Below, piece after piece: positions 39,001 through 51,703 of a stretch of DNA of 64,000 nt; positions within the stretch are counted from its first letter, which is position 1; each line of letters starts with the position of its first letter. Source of the DNA: Stercorarius parasiticus (taxonomy: Eukaryota > Chordata > Aves > Charadriiformes > Stercorariidae). The notes under the pieces were generated by a model that saw only the letters and a program-made list of their open reading frames with translations, was not told the DNA's origin and did no database searches. The stretch lies in NCBI GenBank assembly GCA_013396915.1, contig VWZL01002558.1, forward strand, positions 683,021 to 747,020. The letters run 5' to 3'. Both the position numbers and the translations under genes were made by a program.

Positions 39001-39865
39001 CCCCTCAGAAATTCAGAAAAGGAGAGTGAGAGGCCAAAGCTGTTGCTGAGCCTCAGAAAGAAAGGTGCACGTTTAAGCTATTTCGACTCTAACCCAGCGA
39101 TTACAATACAAACCTAGCATTATATTTCCCAAAACATCACACAGGACAATATGAGGCTAAAACTAAGTAAGAGGACATTTGATAGAAAGCCAGGGAAAAA
39201 TTGGAAGCATGGCCCACAAGTTTCAAAGCATAACGATCTCTCTCTGATAGTATCTTCCTCTTTCTTGCAAAGTCACATTAAAACATAGGTTGCATGGACG
39301 CAAATAGATACTCCTCTACCACAGCCACTTGGCTTTATTGTATCACCGAGTTTAGCGTTTGTCACTAGTCACATCTCTAAAAAAGCATCACTGTAGGAGT
39401 CCTTTTCAAGAAATCCTTCCGCAACATGTTGTTCCTGGCCTGTACCATGTACTTAATGTCAGAGATGCAAAATAATCTTTTCCAAATTATTTGTATGAAG
39501 GCTTCACACTCTATCAATTAAAGCAGGAAATGGGATGTTAAAAGAAAAAGCCCACACTCAGATTTTCCATAAAACCTTTGCTATTAATACACCCAGATTC
39601 ACTCCATGCTGTGTTTATGATTAGAAGCCTTTGCGGAAACATCAGCTGGTTAATAATCATCTACATCTGTCACAATATCCCATTTATGCCTCAGCCTACA
39701 TCCTTCCATTGTTTTATTAGCTACCTTCGATAAATGATTGTCAGAATTATTTCCTCTTTGTTTGCAGGAACAATCTGAGGATGAAAGAGAAGAAAATTAA
39801 AGCCAAAAAGGTGATGCTGACTTGTAATACAATTGGGATGGCAAATCAAGAAGATTTTTAAAGGT

Positions 39866-40135
39866 CTCGCGCGTTGTTCTGCCAGTAAAACATAGCATTT
39901 ATTAACTAGATTTTACAGCCCAGCCCGCCCCCTGAGTTTTTAAGGGTCTGACCTGACCGGCCCCGGGTAGTTTGCCCTTCTTCTCAGGGTTCATCCCGGG
40001 AGCGAAGCCCCGTGACAGTGGTGGCGGAGGGCGCGGATCCATCACCCCGGGACCAGCCAGCGCTGCCGGCCGCTTCCCCGCAGGCTGGCAGGGGCCCGGG
40101 GCAGCAGCCTCTGCAGGCCCCCTGCTCAAACCTCT
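39866..40135. promoter_or_regulatory. Short CpG-island-like element
   Basis: A sharply bounded GC-rich patch in AT-rich DNA. It contains TCGCGCG (39867-39873), several CCCGGG sites, GGCGGAGGGCGCGG (near 40023) and GCCGGCCGC (near 40065), roughly sixteen CpG in about 240 bases by eye. An open frame on the minus strand (39902-40129) is Pro/Gly/Ala-rich, which follows from base composition. No strong donor follows on either strand. It could be an alternative distal promoter or an enhancer. Confidence 0.35.
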
Positions 40136-43100
40136 GTCCTGGGGGTGTTTATATATAATTCACGATGACACGGCTGCCTAGGCCTGTAACAGGGACCGAG
40201 CCCACAGACCTCTGCAGACGTTTGTCAGGTAAATGCAGTTTGGTTCCATACTTTCATGACCGGTATCACCAAAATGCCTGTTCTGCTAAATCCGTTAAGT
40301 GGACAAAAAAAGCTAGAGGTCTCAGTTTTTCCACAGATTTAAATAAGTCGGTTGGACAAAAATGCAGTCTGGACTTAGACAAGAAAAAAAAAAAAAAGGA
40401 GGGAGAACACCACCACACATTTTGCAGGCAACAGAGACCTAGGACCACATTAAGAGCCAGGACAGTTTCCAGACTGATTTGCCCCATCGCAATCCTCGTT
40501 TTGTTATTTTACACGATGCATGCTACCATTTCCCTACCAGAGGTAACACGTCCTCCCCTGATCACCCAGGAGCCTGGGGGCTGTCCTGGTGGGCTGAGGA
40601 AGGCCCAGGAAGCCTGAAGGGGAGCACGCAGGCAAGAAGCTACACAGCCTTGCTTTGAAGCCCCATCATGGTCTCTGCAAGGAAAAAAACCCTCACGCCA
40701 ACCCTGCAGGGACCCCTTGGAGGGGATTTGGTTCCCCTCCAGCTGATGCCCTCAGGAGGGAAGCAATGGGTGCATGCTTCTCTAAGGCAGTTTGGGCTGA
40801 CGGGTAATGTTACCCATCACAAAATGCTGTAAGAGAACAACCAGAGCTATTGAAAGTTAATGAATGGCAATGATAACGGGGGTAACGTTACCAGTGTCAG
40901 ATGTCCTCTTTTTAAAAGCTAGATTGCAGAGCTAACCAGAGGCAAAACACGTTTCCAGCCACCAGGTGAGAAGCAGAGGAAAGATGGTTCTTAAATACAT
41001 ACAACGGGCGTCTAAGGGCAATCCGCAATCTGCTGGGAACTCGCTGCTGAAATTGCTCAACTGATCTACTAAAAAGTCATTAAGAATGAGCAAATGTTGC
41101 TGAAAGCAGCGTTTCATGCTGTTTGTCAGGCTAGCTTTTGATGATGTCTGCTGCATATTAAGGCACCCCAAAAAGCACTAAAAGGAAAGAAAACAATAAC
41201 AATGTGCGGAGTATTATCTGAGCCTTCATTTGTGAGCAAGACAAACACTGATTCCACTCAAACCGCCTCATGTTTTGTTTTGCCATTGAAAAAGGCAGGC
41301 TCTACTTGAGTTAATTTTCCCTGAGTGCTTTAACTAATCAAGTCCTAAACATAAACATTTGACCAAGAGAAAAGAAAGCATGAAAACAAACCAGCATTGT
41401 TTTGCATGGTGTCAAGCAGGAGAAATATTTGTGAAGTGCAAATAATACAAGCAAGAAAACAGCATGTTCTGTGCCGGAGGTGGGAATTGCCATTTTGGGA
41501 TGCAGCCTGCCTACCTAGCCTCGTGCTGAGCAGCGAAGGTGTTGCTGTTTCCTAATCAAGGGGTATTAAGGACAGATAGCTCAACATGACTCGGAGTTTT
41601 GCCGCATAAGTTGGAGTTGAAGAACACGCTGCCTGGAGATGACTTTTGGGTAGGTATGCAGACAGGGCAACAGTACCTCACTCCTTGCCTGCAAACAAAA
41701 GCACCCGCTAAACCCAAAGCCTTTGCCTTGAGAAAGAGAGGAAGGACCAAGGAGTAGCCAGAGGAGATGGAGTACGAGAAGAGAGGAGAGTATGACAGCC
41801 TGACCCCAGGACTCAGCAGAGAAGGGCAGAAGCAGACAGTGGTGCACCTCAAGACCGTGGTAGCACCTCAAGACCTGCAACCCGCACAGGGCTCGCCTGC
41901 TGCCCGCGGGGACCACACAAGGGCCGCTCTCCTCCTGGTTTGAGTTCGCTTCTGGCGACATGTGAGCCCATGACGGCATCATCACAAGCTCCGCCAGCAA
42001 GAATAAAACTGTACTTTTTTCCCCCCTCCCCCTTAATTAAGCGCATACAAATGTTCAACTCTAATTTTCATCAAAACTTAAGACGTCTCTGAAAACAAAT
42101 GTGTTTCACACTGCTCCCCATCCCTCCTCCTCTCTGGTCCTCCACAGTTTAACTCTGAGCAGCCTCGCAGCAGGAGGAGCCGGTCCCCAATGTACAGGAG
42201 CCAGCCCAGGCCAGTCCCAGGCATGGGTGGCTACATAAGCAAGCAACACGTGGGCAGCAACGTCAGGGCCAAGGCTGGCTACCAGGTGAACACCAGGTAT
42301 GGCCACAGCCACTTTTATAGGAACACCCCAACACAAGAGCCGGCTTCCGTAAAGGAAAGCAGAAGTTGTCACTGTGGTGCAGACCTCCCCAGGCTGGGCC
42401 TAAAAGCAACACGGCCACAGCAGCGGATGTCCAATTCCTGACTGGTGGCAAAACGCACAGGAGAAGTCTATAAGATCGCTCTGTGACCAGGACTGCTCCT
42501 CTGCACCCCGCTACCCCCCCAGCACTTCTGGGGGTGACCCAGCAGCCCACCCCGGCCTCCCTGCAAGCTGCACAAAAACACACTGGGAGCCACCCCGGAA
42601 ACAAGCTAGTCCACGAAAAACACGAGCTGGAGACTCACTGTCCATACCAACCAAATATTGTGCCTCTGAGCACCATAACCACATCATTTAATCCTTCTCT
42701 AGGGTCTTATGAGGTAAGGAGAGAGAGGCAGATATGTCCTAGAACAGTTAAAGCTATGGCTTTGATCATTATTTCACAGAAGAAAACTATAAAGCAATGG
42801 CATCTATTCAGACTCATGCTGTCCTTGTCAAAGTTTCAAAATAATTCAGAAGAAACATCCAGTTCCTGCATGCACTCTCAAGCACACAGCCGCAACAGGC
42901 AGTGGAGACTGCCTTCTAACACAGCCACTTCTGCACAAACGAATGAGAAAATATTAGGCCTATCGTACAACTATCACCTAAATTCTGGTTTTAGATTAAT
43001 TCCAATTTAATGAACCATGATTTGAGAAATCACAGTTACAAAAATGGAAAATACACACGAAACAATAAAGACTTGCTCAAAAGACTGCCTATGCAGGAAG

Positions 43101-45126
43101 CTGCTTCTGGCTTCAAATACCAGATTCAATACCACTGGTTTGCACCTTTGATTACATCTAGCTTCTCCAACAGCAAATTGAAAAGAATATTACTTAATCT
43201 ATCTGGGAAGAGTTGTTATGACTGTTCAATTAACAAGCAGGTCTAACAAGGCCAGCCACATAACTGGACAAGACCATTTTGTAAATACAGCAGTAACCCC
43301 ATCTCTAAGAGCAGCATTAGCTGAACAGACGTAACGTATTCTGCAAATCAAAGATAATTCATCTTGTAATTCACACTGTGTTCACATTCATAATATAATT
43401 CATCATAAATATCTCTAACTACCATTGTTCACGCAGTCTGTCAAGAGGCGTCTCAACAGAAGTGTGATTCACAGCTTCACAGGAATGCTGCTGGAAAGTT
43501 TTTGCTATCACTGTGCATGCTGATCATTGTATTACTGCTGAGAATAACTTGCAGGAAGGCAGTGCATAGTAATACTCTCCCTAGAAAAAGGGAGAGATTT
43601 CCTATTCTGAATCCACTGCAAACGTATGAACCTCCTGGATCGGTTTCTAATCATCGGGTTCTCACAACTTTGTGCAGGCTTACATTTGCTGCTAACATGT
43701 CAACAAGCTGCTGTGGTCTGTAAAAACAACTAATTGGAAAACAACACCTTGGAAATTTTCAAACTTTTCTTACATAAAGAAAAAAAGAAATATCTGTGTT
43801 AACCAAAGGTTTTGATTAAACTCTACTGGTTAAACCCTGTAAGAAGTACAGAGTGACAGACCACAAAGCAAAAATGTCATAAGAAAATTAAAGCCCTTTC
43901 TTTTTAAAAAAAAAAAAAAAGAGGCAGTACATCTTAGCACAAACATTTGTGTGCCGTCCCTGTGTCAGACACATGCTCTGCAGCCCTTCACACACCAGAA
44001 CAATGGCTCCCGAAGTGACGGAAATGGCACCATCCAAGAATCCCAGCAACATTAATATTGCAGCGTTTCCTGAAACCACTACAAGCCATAAACAACTGTG
44101 GAGAACTCGGCCTGAAATGCCATTTTGACTCCATCTGTGCGGCAACCAAACGGTGCACAAGGGCCGTTATTTGTTCCTACTCGGAGACGGCATGTGGCTC
44201 TGCCACGCAGCCCAGACCTCCCCAAAGCGCTGCCCAGACACCCCCTGAACGGCTCTTCTGCACTGGGCACCTCCAGCAGCAAGGAAAGGGGGAGGTGGCG
44301 AGATTAATCTCCTCTGCTCTTAGCTAACTTGGTAAATTAACCAGTAATCCAAGTTCCTGCCACAGTTAGTGGAATGACCCAGGCATTTCGGAGACTAATT
44401 CGTCCCCCTTTAAACAAGCACCAGAGATAGCTGGGTGCTCGTACTAGCTGTTCTCTTCTGAGTAATCTTGCAGCCAGAACATATGCATGCCTCGTCTCTT
44501 GCTATGAAAATACAAGACACAAGCTATTCTATGAGGTTGTTTCAGGGGTTTTTTTCCCCAATAACATACTCATCAACACTTTCAACTGTTACTTTTCCTG
44601 GAAATAAGCCTTTCCTCTTTTGTGACAAGTTGCACATCTTGCAGTAATTGAAAAAAGGAGAGCACCAGATAAGGGTATCCTGTCTGCCTTGAAATAACTC
44701 TCCTACATCCTTTTCCAAGAAGATAAGAAACATCTGCACGTATAAGCGTTACTACACGAAAGCTACCTCTCTTCAAGGAAAAGCCTAACTGAAAATTCAA
44801 ATAATTTCTACAGCTAGAAGAATCCTTGTGGATGTAGCCTGGTGTAGTAATCCAGGTATGTTACAACCTGGGCAACGAGGGGGTGCCGTCGAGCTGTCCC
44901 AATTACATGCCAGCTTTGTCTCATCTCATAGCTGCCTTTTTGCTTACCAAGTAATTACAAAACACAAACTACACCATGTATTGACTTTCTTCCCTGTGCC
45001 TCCTGGATTCTTTTTTCTAGCCATTCTTCTCCATCACCTCCTCTTCCCATCTTCCCTTACTCTCACAGGAGCGCCGCAAATTTCATCCGCTGCACAACTA
45101 TTTTCCATCCCCACTCCCTCTCCTGC
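40136..45126. other. Intergenic or 5' intronic DNA, no coding gene seen
   Basis: Mixed composition, with a GC-richer part at about 41860-42600 that has moderate CpG density and overlapping open frames on both strands (for example 42263-42604 minus and 42483-43010 plus), none with a recognisable domain. A-tracts lie at 40383-40397 and 43906-43920. No transposon is recognised. Confidence 0.6.
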
Positions 45127-45234
45127 AGAATCACAGAATGCGTTGGGTTGGAAGGGACCTTTAAAGGTCATCTAGTCCAACCCCCCTGCAGTAAGCAGGG
45201 ACATCTTTAACTAGATCAGATTGCTCAGAGCCTC
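45127..45234 (-). repeat. CR1 LINE 3'-end fragment, minus orientation
   Basis: The plus strand reads AATCACAGAATGCGTTGGGT, TGGAAGGGACCTTTAAAGGT, CATCTAGTCCAACCCCCCTG and then GGTTGCTC-like sequence, which is the reverse complement of the CR1 3'UTR. Only about 108 bases remain, severely 5'-truncated at about 45234. Confidence 0.93.
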
Positions 45235-46139
45235 AGAAGTCCCCCTTCTTCGCTCCCTCCAACCCCTGACAGCCACCCCACCTGCTCCTCCTCTCCCTGC
45301 TTCCCGCTCCGACCACAGCCTGAGAACAAGTCTCCAAAACCTCATCAGTTATCCACGCGAGGTGACACAGCAGGTCAGGTTGTGCCCACTTGGGTGACCT
45401 CCAGCAGCTTTCCGCTGCGGGTGCTGGTTTGATGCCGGCTGCTCGGGAATGGGGCCGAGCTCCTGGTGGAGGGGAGCTCCTCTGCTGCACGGCCACATCC
45501 ATCACAACCGCCTGGCTCTCCCCACCCGCTTATCTCACTGCATCACTTGGCTTTTGCGACCTGGCCTTTAGGATACGGGTAACACTTTCTGCCACAGCTG
45601 TGTGCTTCAAATCTCTCATATGAGGAGAACTAAGGACGTCTGAGCCAACGCCTGCGAGACGGCCAGATGGCCATGCTGTCATCCTGCGGGTTTATGTGGG
45701 CTTCTCCCACTCACATCCTCGGACTTCAAGTTCCTCTGCCCACCCCGGCTAGCAGGAGCACCAACTTCTGTTATATTTCTTTATTCCGTCTGTGCCATGG
45801 TGTCAAAACTAGCCTTGAATAATCTTTGAACAGCAGTCTTTTCTTCCACTATAACAGCTTATTAAAGAAAACAAAATGAAGCAGTGAATATGAACTATTT
45901 ATTACACAGAGAGAGCACTGATGCTCTGAAATCAGACAATAAATCAAGGTGGTTTTTCCCCTTACAATATCAAGTTATTTCTAGCTAGCTGCCTGCCTGC
46001 CTCCCTCCGGAAAGCCTCCCAGGCTAAATGCACTGTGACACCCGAGTTGCTGGGTTTTTTGTTGCTCTGAAAATAGAGAGGACAGGCACAAACATGTCCT
46101 AGCCACCAGCTGAGAGGAGCAAAGGAACTCCAGAGGTGA

Positions 46140-46570
46140 CACAAACCATCATGCAGCCCCTGCGTACGGGTGGAGCGGAGCGAGGTGCTGCCTGCCCAGC
46201 CCTGCCGCCCCCCTGCCTGCCTGCATCCCTCGCAACCCGCCTTTCCCCGACCCCTTTGAGGACTTAGACCTGGGAGAAGGCCACCGTAAGGCCCCTTTCT
46301 AAGGGCGTTAATAAGTGCTCACCCAAAAGACAACTTTTCATGTATTTTGGCACCCCGCCTTCCAGGGAAGTTTATCTTCCCGCCAGCAGAGCCCCTCCAG
46401 TGGGTGCCAACGTTACAGGGGGGGAGATCCCGGGAGGGAGCCCCTTTCCCGCAGCTGCTCCAACGCCTGCTATCCGCTATCTGGTGACCCAGGCAGACCC
46501 CGGCACCGACTGCCAACAGGAACCCCACCCTGGACCACTGCTGCTCCCTGACGCGCCTGATACTGCACAG
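46140..46570. promoter_or_regulatory. GC- and CpG-enriched patch with minus-strand G-quadruplex
   Basis: CpG is locally enriched (for example TGCGTACGGG near 46163, GCGGAGCGAGG near 46174 and CCGACTGCC near 46506). C-runs at 46227-46229, 46236-46238, 46245-46248 and 46251-46254 with loops of 6, 6 and 2 form a minus-strand G-quadruplex motif. A minus-strand donor-like site GG|GTGAGCAC lies at about 46316-46323. Weak support for a regulatory element. Confidence 0.25.
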
Positions 46571-48642
46571 CCCATCTCCAAATGCTCCATTATCTCACCA
46601 AAAACCTCTGGATGCATTTTCACATAGAAACTCTACAGCAGCGCAAGGTCTGAGAGCCCGGCTCTCCTTCTCCTCTCTCTTCTGCAGCCCTCCCTCCTGC
46701 AAGGAGGGAGATTCGATTTCCAGAAGTCAGGTACAGAAATGCAAGCTCCATCATCCGATTAAACAGATAAATGCATCGTAATATTTTGCAATTATTTCCA
46801 TCTACCATCTTCCTCTCTTTAGCTAGCAACATCCCAACTGTGGACTTGCACATTATGTTGCTGAACCTAGGCAATAAATTCCTCTGAACGTGTGACACGT
46901 CCTTGATCTTTACCAGCAAAACAACAGCTCCATCCTGTATCTTTCACACTGGTGCAACTGAGAGTCCAAATGAAGTCCACATTTTTTTTCCATTTGTTTG
47001 AAAAGCACGCCCTACAAATAAGTCACAGAATAAAACATCACGATGACAACAGGTAGGAAAAAAGTGGTGAGCTTCGAGAGTAGCTCCTACAACTTCCTTA
47101 AATAAATGGAAACTAATTTACATTTCTTCTCCTCATGCAAATCATCATTTTTGTGTTGTTGAGTTTATTTTTTTTTCTCTTTTAGTACACCTTTTCTTTA
47201 CGAGGTGTGCGTGAAGGAATTAGGAATGACACTACGATTAAAATGATATAGGTACCAAACAATACGAGTCAAATTTTTTTAAACAAAAATAAAATATTCT
47301 TTGATTTATTAAAATGATCAAAGATGATTCTATCTTTCATCAATATTGCTGGAACTTTTAGAGACTTACTTTGTTCAGTTGTTCAAAAGACAGACATAGG
47401 CAATTTGAAGAAATAAAAAAGGAAAGACTAACCTCTTTAGAAAAAGAGAACAAAAAACCAGAAAGCAGAATATTCTTTCAGTATATAAAAGTATATAAAG
47501 AGATTTGGGATCAGCTGTTGGCCAGCCTCATCAAGAATCGATGAGAACTAAATCAGCATGATTTTCAATGAGGAAACCTTTGCATAGACGTCAAGGGAAG
47601 CTTTCTAAGTATAAGGACATCTAAGACCCAGCTACTTTAGGAAGGTTACATATACAGACGAATTAGCAAAAAATGGCAACGTGGGAGGGAAATGACGTAT
47701 TATCCCTTACAATGGTGCTAAAAGCCTCCAGTAACTGACTGTGCCAAAATGAAACAAAAAAATGGTTGTTACAAGTGTCAGCAGGTTGGATCCATTTTTA
47801 CAGGAAATAGGCAAAAGCAATCATTTCCAAATAAATAGCACACAGCGTACAACTAATGGCTTTGAAACTTTTAAATACTGTATTTGCTTTAAAATAGCCT
47901 TTTCAGAATTAGACTACATTTTGGGAAAAATCATAGTATAAATTTTCCATACACTCCTTGCAGAAGTGTTTGGAAAAAAACATCCCCTAGCTGACAGTAT
48001 AGTTCTGCATATATTTTTTTTCTAATGAAAATTGACCTTCATGACAAAGTCAGTTTTCTGTATAACATACAGAATATTTTCTTACTTTTTAGCCAAAAAG
48101 TAAGCTTCCACTTCACAGTGTAACACTCACTCTTTTCTTTCCACAGTCTAGACAGAAGCAGTGACTCTGTAACTAAGGTTTCCAAATCCTTTCACGTATA
48201 AAACCTTGGTTTTAAAATTTCACAACATTTTAACTAATGACATGGTTCTGACCAGGCCTGTCAATAACCATAACTGTTTGTTGCAGGATGCAACGCTCAG
48301 CACTACAATCAGATTGCCACCCCTGTTCCCAGCAGGGCAAATCTTCCTCAGAGCTGCCAAGGGCAGGGGGAGAAAGAAGAAAAGAGCAGTGGATGAATGC
48401 TGACCCACATCTCGTTGATGGTAAAGTCCCCACAGCGTTCAGTGATGCCAAAACTTTGTCTAGGGAAATTACTACAATTTTCCGCTATCATAACTAGTTC
48501 AAAAATCAGGCTGCTTACTGCTGAATGCCACCTGCTACTGCCTGGCAAAGCATGTTCAAAGAATTACACAGGGCATATTATCATAACGAACAGGGCTTTT
48601 CATTTACAAATCTGCTGAAGTGTTATGGTTATCCCCAGTGAA

Positions 48643-48671
48643 GGGTGGGGGGAAAAGGGGGAAAGACAGGG
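48643..48671 (+). other. G-quadruplex motif, plus strand
   Basis: G-runs at 48643-48645, 48647-48652, 48657-48661 and 48669-48671 with loops of 1, 4 and 7 bases, in a purine-only tract that extends to about 48680. Confidence 0.7.
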
Positions 48672-50377
48672 AGAAGAGAGACGGGCATACGGACAAGAGG
48701 GCTTCTCCAGGCAGAATGGTGGCCAAGGGATGGACGGGGCTCAGCTACCCCAAGCTCTATTGCTGCATTTTTTCCTACAGGCTGCACACTTAGTTCAGCA
48801 GAAAAGGATTTCATGCTGTGGACTGTCTGTCAAAGCACATGCAGAAAAGCAGCAACTGGTAAAGCACCGTATACTGCTTATTTCACCACAGTCCGCAAGA
48901 ACGTGGAAGAGGACGTGGTGGGTGAGACTCACAGGTCCACTTAGGGGAACCAGTCTTCAGCAGCGACCAGAAGCAAAGCAAGGTTTGGGAGGAATTACAG
49001 AAATAGAGTCATCATGAAGCAGTCTATCAAGACTTGCAGCCTATTTTATTTTTTAAAAACAAAAATATGTGAACTCATGTTTCTTTAGAAAGAAAAAAAA
49101 TTCAGTCGCGCAATCTGTGTTATTCAGGAAATCAAACTAGACAATCACAGCGATCACTTCTGGCCTTGCAATATATTAATTTCTAAGAATTGTCAAACGT
49201 CGACTTCATTCTCTGTGTTTTTCCCCACGAAGTCCAAAGAACTTAGGAAATCCACCCTTCCCCTCCTGGATTTTACTGTAAATCTTCCTTTACCGATTCT
49301 ACAAAAGCCTTGGAAATCAAACATCATTTAATTTCAAACTTCTGTGAATAATGAAAACTTTGTTCAACACTATGGCTTTTATTCCAACACACATAAATAG
49401 CTTCTTGACTTGCACAAAACCTGAAACCACTTTAATCAATCGGCTATATATAGTCTGGATAAATACTGATTTTGAGATTCTGGGTGTACAGCCAATCCTG
49501 TGCTATTTGCTAATACTTTGATCTAAATTCACATTATTTTAAGAAGAAATGAAAAATGTTCTGGGGAGAACAAAGGCAACAGTAAAGAAGTTACAGGCTG
49601 TAAAAGAGGATATGGACATTAGCTAAAAATTCAAGTTGTTCCAAAAGCATTTCAGAAGACAGAAATACATTTAGACTTATCACAAAACGAGACATGAATG
49701 TCCACTAATTTTGTCCTGTTATTTTGTTACTCCCAGGAAAATTCACTCTTGATTTTCCAGAAATCTACCACTACATTAAGTATATTTAATAGCATTAGGG
49801 GACAGCACTACAGTCTCATTGCGTGTGTGCATGGGTAACGTACTGCTCCATTTTCTATGGCAGCATTATAGCGCCAGTGATTTATGTCTGTGTAACAGAA
49901 AGGGCTATTCTGTAGAAATATCACAGGAAATGACACACAGGAAATAAACCAACACAGACATCTTACAATAATTTCCTAAGCTCTAGCGCAGCAATCTGCT
50001 GAGCTCCTGAAACAACCCAGATGCTGCTGACGTGAGGAACGAGCAAGCACCAAAAAGGTTTCCTTCTCCCAGCATGGTTTCCGGATCCTGAGAGGAGAAA
50101 AGGATGAATAAGGCAACAAGTTATGGAATAGTTAGCTATTTGCCACCTGGAAACATGCTTTATTGGGTACTAACTGTTCAGTATCGTCATGGCTCATCTA
50201 TGGTGGCTATGGACAGGCAGGGGGACCTGCAGCGGCTGCAAAAACAAGAAAGCTGAGGATTAATGTGTGGTGAATGCTCAAGAAATTGCTGGGAAAAAGA
50301 AGGCCACATGGAAAAAGGTCACAATAAACCTCATGCCAGAACTTCCTTGTCTTCTCCTTGTCTGTCTCCCTCATGAA

Positions 50378-50706
50378 AGGGGGCTTATAAGGAAGATGGG
50401 AATAGACTTTTCAGTAGGGCCTGTAGCAATGGAACAAGGGGTAGTGGTTTTAAACTAAAGGACAGTAGATTCTGTCTAGATATAAAGAAGACATTTCCTA
50501 TGGTGGGTGTGGTGAAACACTGGAACAGGTTGCTCAGAAAAGTGGTAGATGCCCCATACCTGGAAACATTCAAGGTCAAGCTAGACGGGGGTCTCAGCAA
50601 CCTGATCTAGTTGATGTCCCTGCTCATTGCAGGATGGGTGGACTAGATGACCTCTAAAGGTCCCTTCCAACCCAACCCAACCTAACCCATTCTAAGATTC
50701 TATGAA
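50378..50706 (+). repeat. CR1 LINE 3' fragment with intact terminal motif, plus orientation
   Basis: The segment reads in CR1 sense: GGAACAAGGGGTAGTGGTTT near 50432, ACACTGGAACAGGTTGCTCA near 50516, then GGATGGGTGGACTAGATGAC and TCCCTTCCAACCC. It ends in ATTCTAAGATTCTATGA, the CR1 terminal octamer repeat. Just before that end the CCAAC-type unit is expanded to three or four copies. About 330 bases are kept and the body is 5'-truncated. Confidence 0.94.
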
Positions 50707-51684
50707 CTACTCCCAGTTCCATTCAGATACCATCCTGTTAGCACACGTTATTCTGCTCTAATGCTCAAAACCCTCCGTTCCCTTCCCACAAGCTCCTACT
50801 GCAGCAAGTAGTGGACGAAGTGAAAATTCAGTCCCTGCCCTCAAGAGCACTTAATTCAGGTTACAGCAAGATATCAACAGATGCAAAGAAATAATCGTGT
50901 TTCAGTCAGGTTTGCCTACATGCAACAGAAGACCACATCCTGGAAGCCAGATGAACTCAATAACATTTTAACATGGATTTTATTAAGGAATGCTAGGACA
51001 TAGCTCATGAGGGTTTAAACGAATGCATGGTACAGAGAACTGCTTTTCATCTAAGTAAATTTTACCAGTTAAAAATAGCCAGAAAATGAAGAAATATCTC
51101 AGCCTACTATCTCATTATTGCTCAATATTCTCTATTTCCACTCACCCTTCATACAGCCTTTTAATGGAAATCAAAATATATGAAAGCCACGTATGCAGAT
51201 GTGTACCAATATGTTAAAAAATAAAAATGCATCTGACATCAGGCTAAGAATCAAGATGAGACATCTTTATACTATTATTTTCTAGGAAAAAAGAGCAGAA
51301 GTATTTTATATGAATTTGAATACACGGAGGTCTACACAAGCAGATTACACTGACACACACTTTAAATGTAATCATTTCTTGCAATTTTTTTCCTTGCCCA
51401 CTAGAGGAATTAACAGGGCTGTTTCAAGACAGCAATCAAGAGAACATCTATATCATTCCATGAATCATTCCAAGAGTCCTTTCCTCAAAGGATTTCATGT
51501 GCAGTTTTACCATTAAGTACATTGAGGCCGCATAGCTGGTGAAATGCCTAAAGCGTGGCAGCTAAGCAGCAAAGAAATATAAGACTAGTTTTACTACTGT
51601 ATAACTCACAAGTCAAAAGATACTGTTAATTTTTGTCTTAAGTGAAAGTTAGGTCTGCCAGTAAAAATGCTCTTTCCTGTAGAC

Positions 51685-51703
51685 AAAAAAAAAAAAAAAA
51701 AAA
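51685..51703. repeat. Poly(A) tract of 19 bases
   Basis: An uninterrupted run of 19 A on the plus strand, with no attached retroelement recognised. Confidence 0.9.

Larger units (their letters stand above)
28912..39860. other. Intergenic or 5' intronic DNA, no coding gene seen
   Basis: AT-rich unique-looking sequence with a poly(A) tract (34428-34446) and two minus-strand G-quadruplex motifs (32820-32843, 36000-36021). Open frames such as 37432-37770 and 37457-37831 overlap on opposite strands in a local GC-rich patch and have no recognisable domains. I see no LINE or LTR. Donor-like sequences such as AAAG|GTAAGG near 36709 on the plus strand lack a convincing exon. Confidence 0.6.
45235..50377. 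other. Intergenic or 5' intronic DNA, no coding gene seen
   Basis: GC-rich at 45240-45560 and 46140-46570 (the latter listed separately), then AT-rich from about 46940 onward, with A/T tracts and no recognised repeat. A plus-strand G-quadruplex motif lies at 48643-48671. Open frames near 48625-49017 and 46315-46627 show no domains. Confidence 0.6.

Noticed and set aside
40165..40617. 150-codon plus-strand open frame beside the CpG-like patch
   Set aside because: It contains a poly-lysine run from an A-tract and no recognisable domain. It is likely chance.
42483..43010. 175-codon plus-strand open frame
   Set aside because: No similarity recognised. Composition shifts along its length with the underlying GC content, as expected for non-coding DNA.
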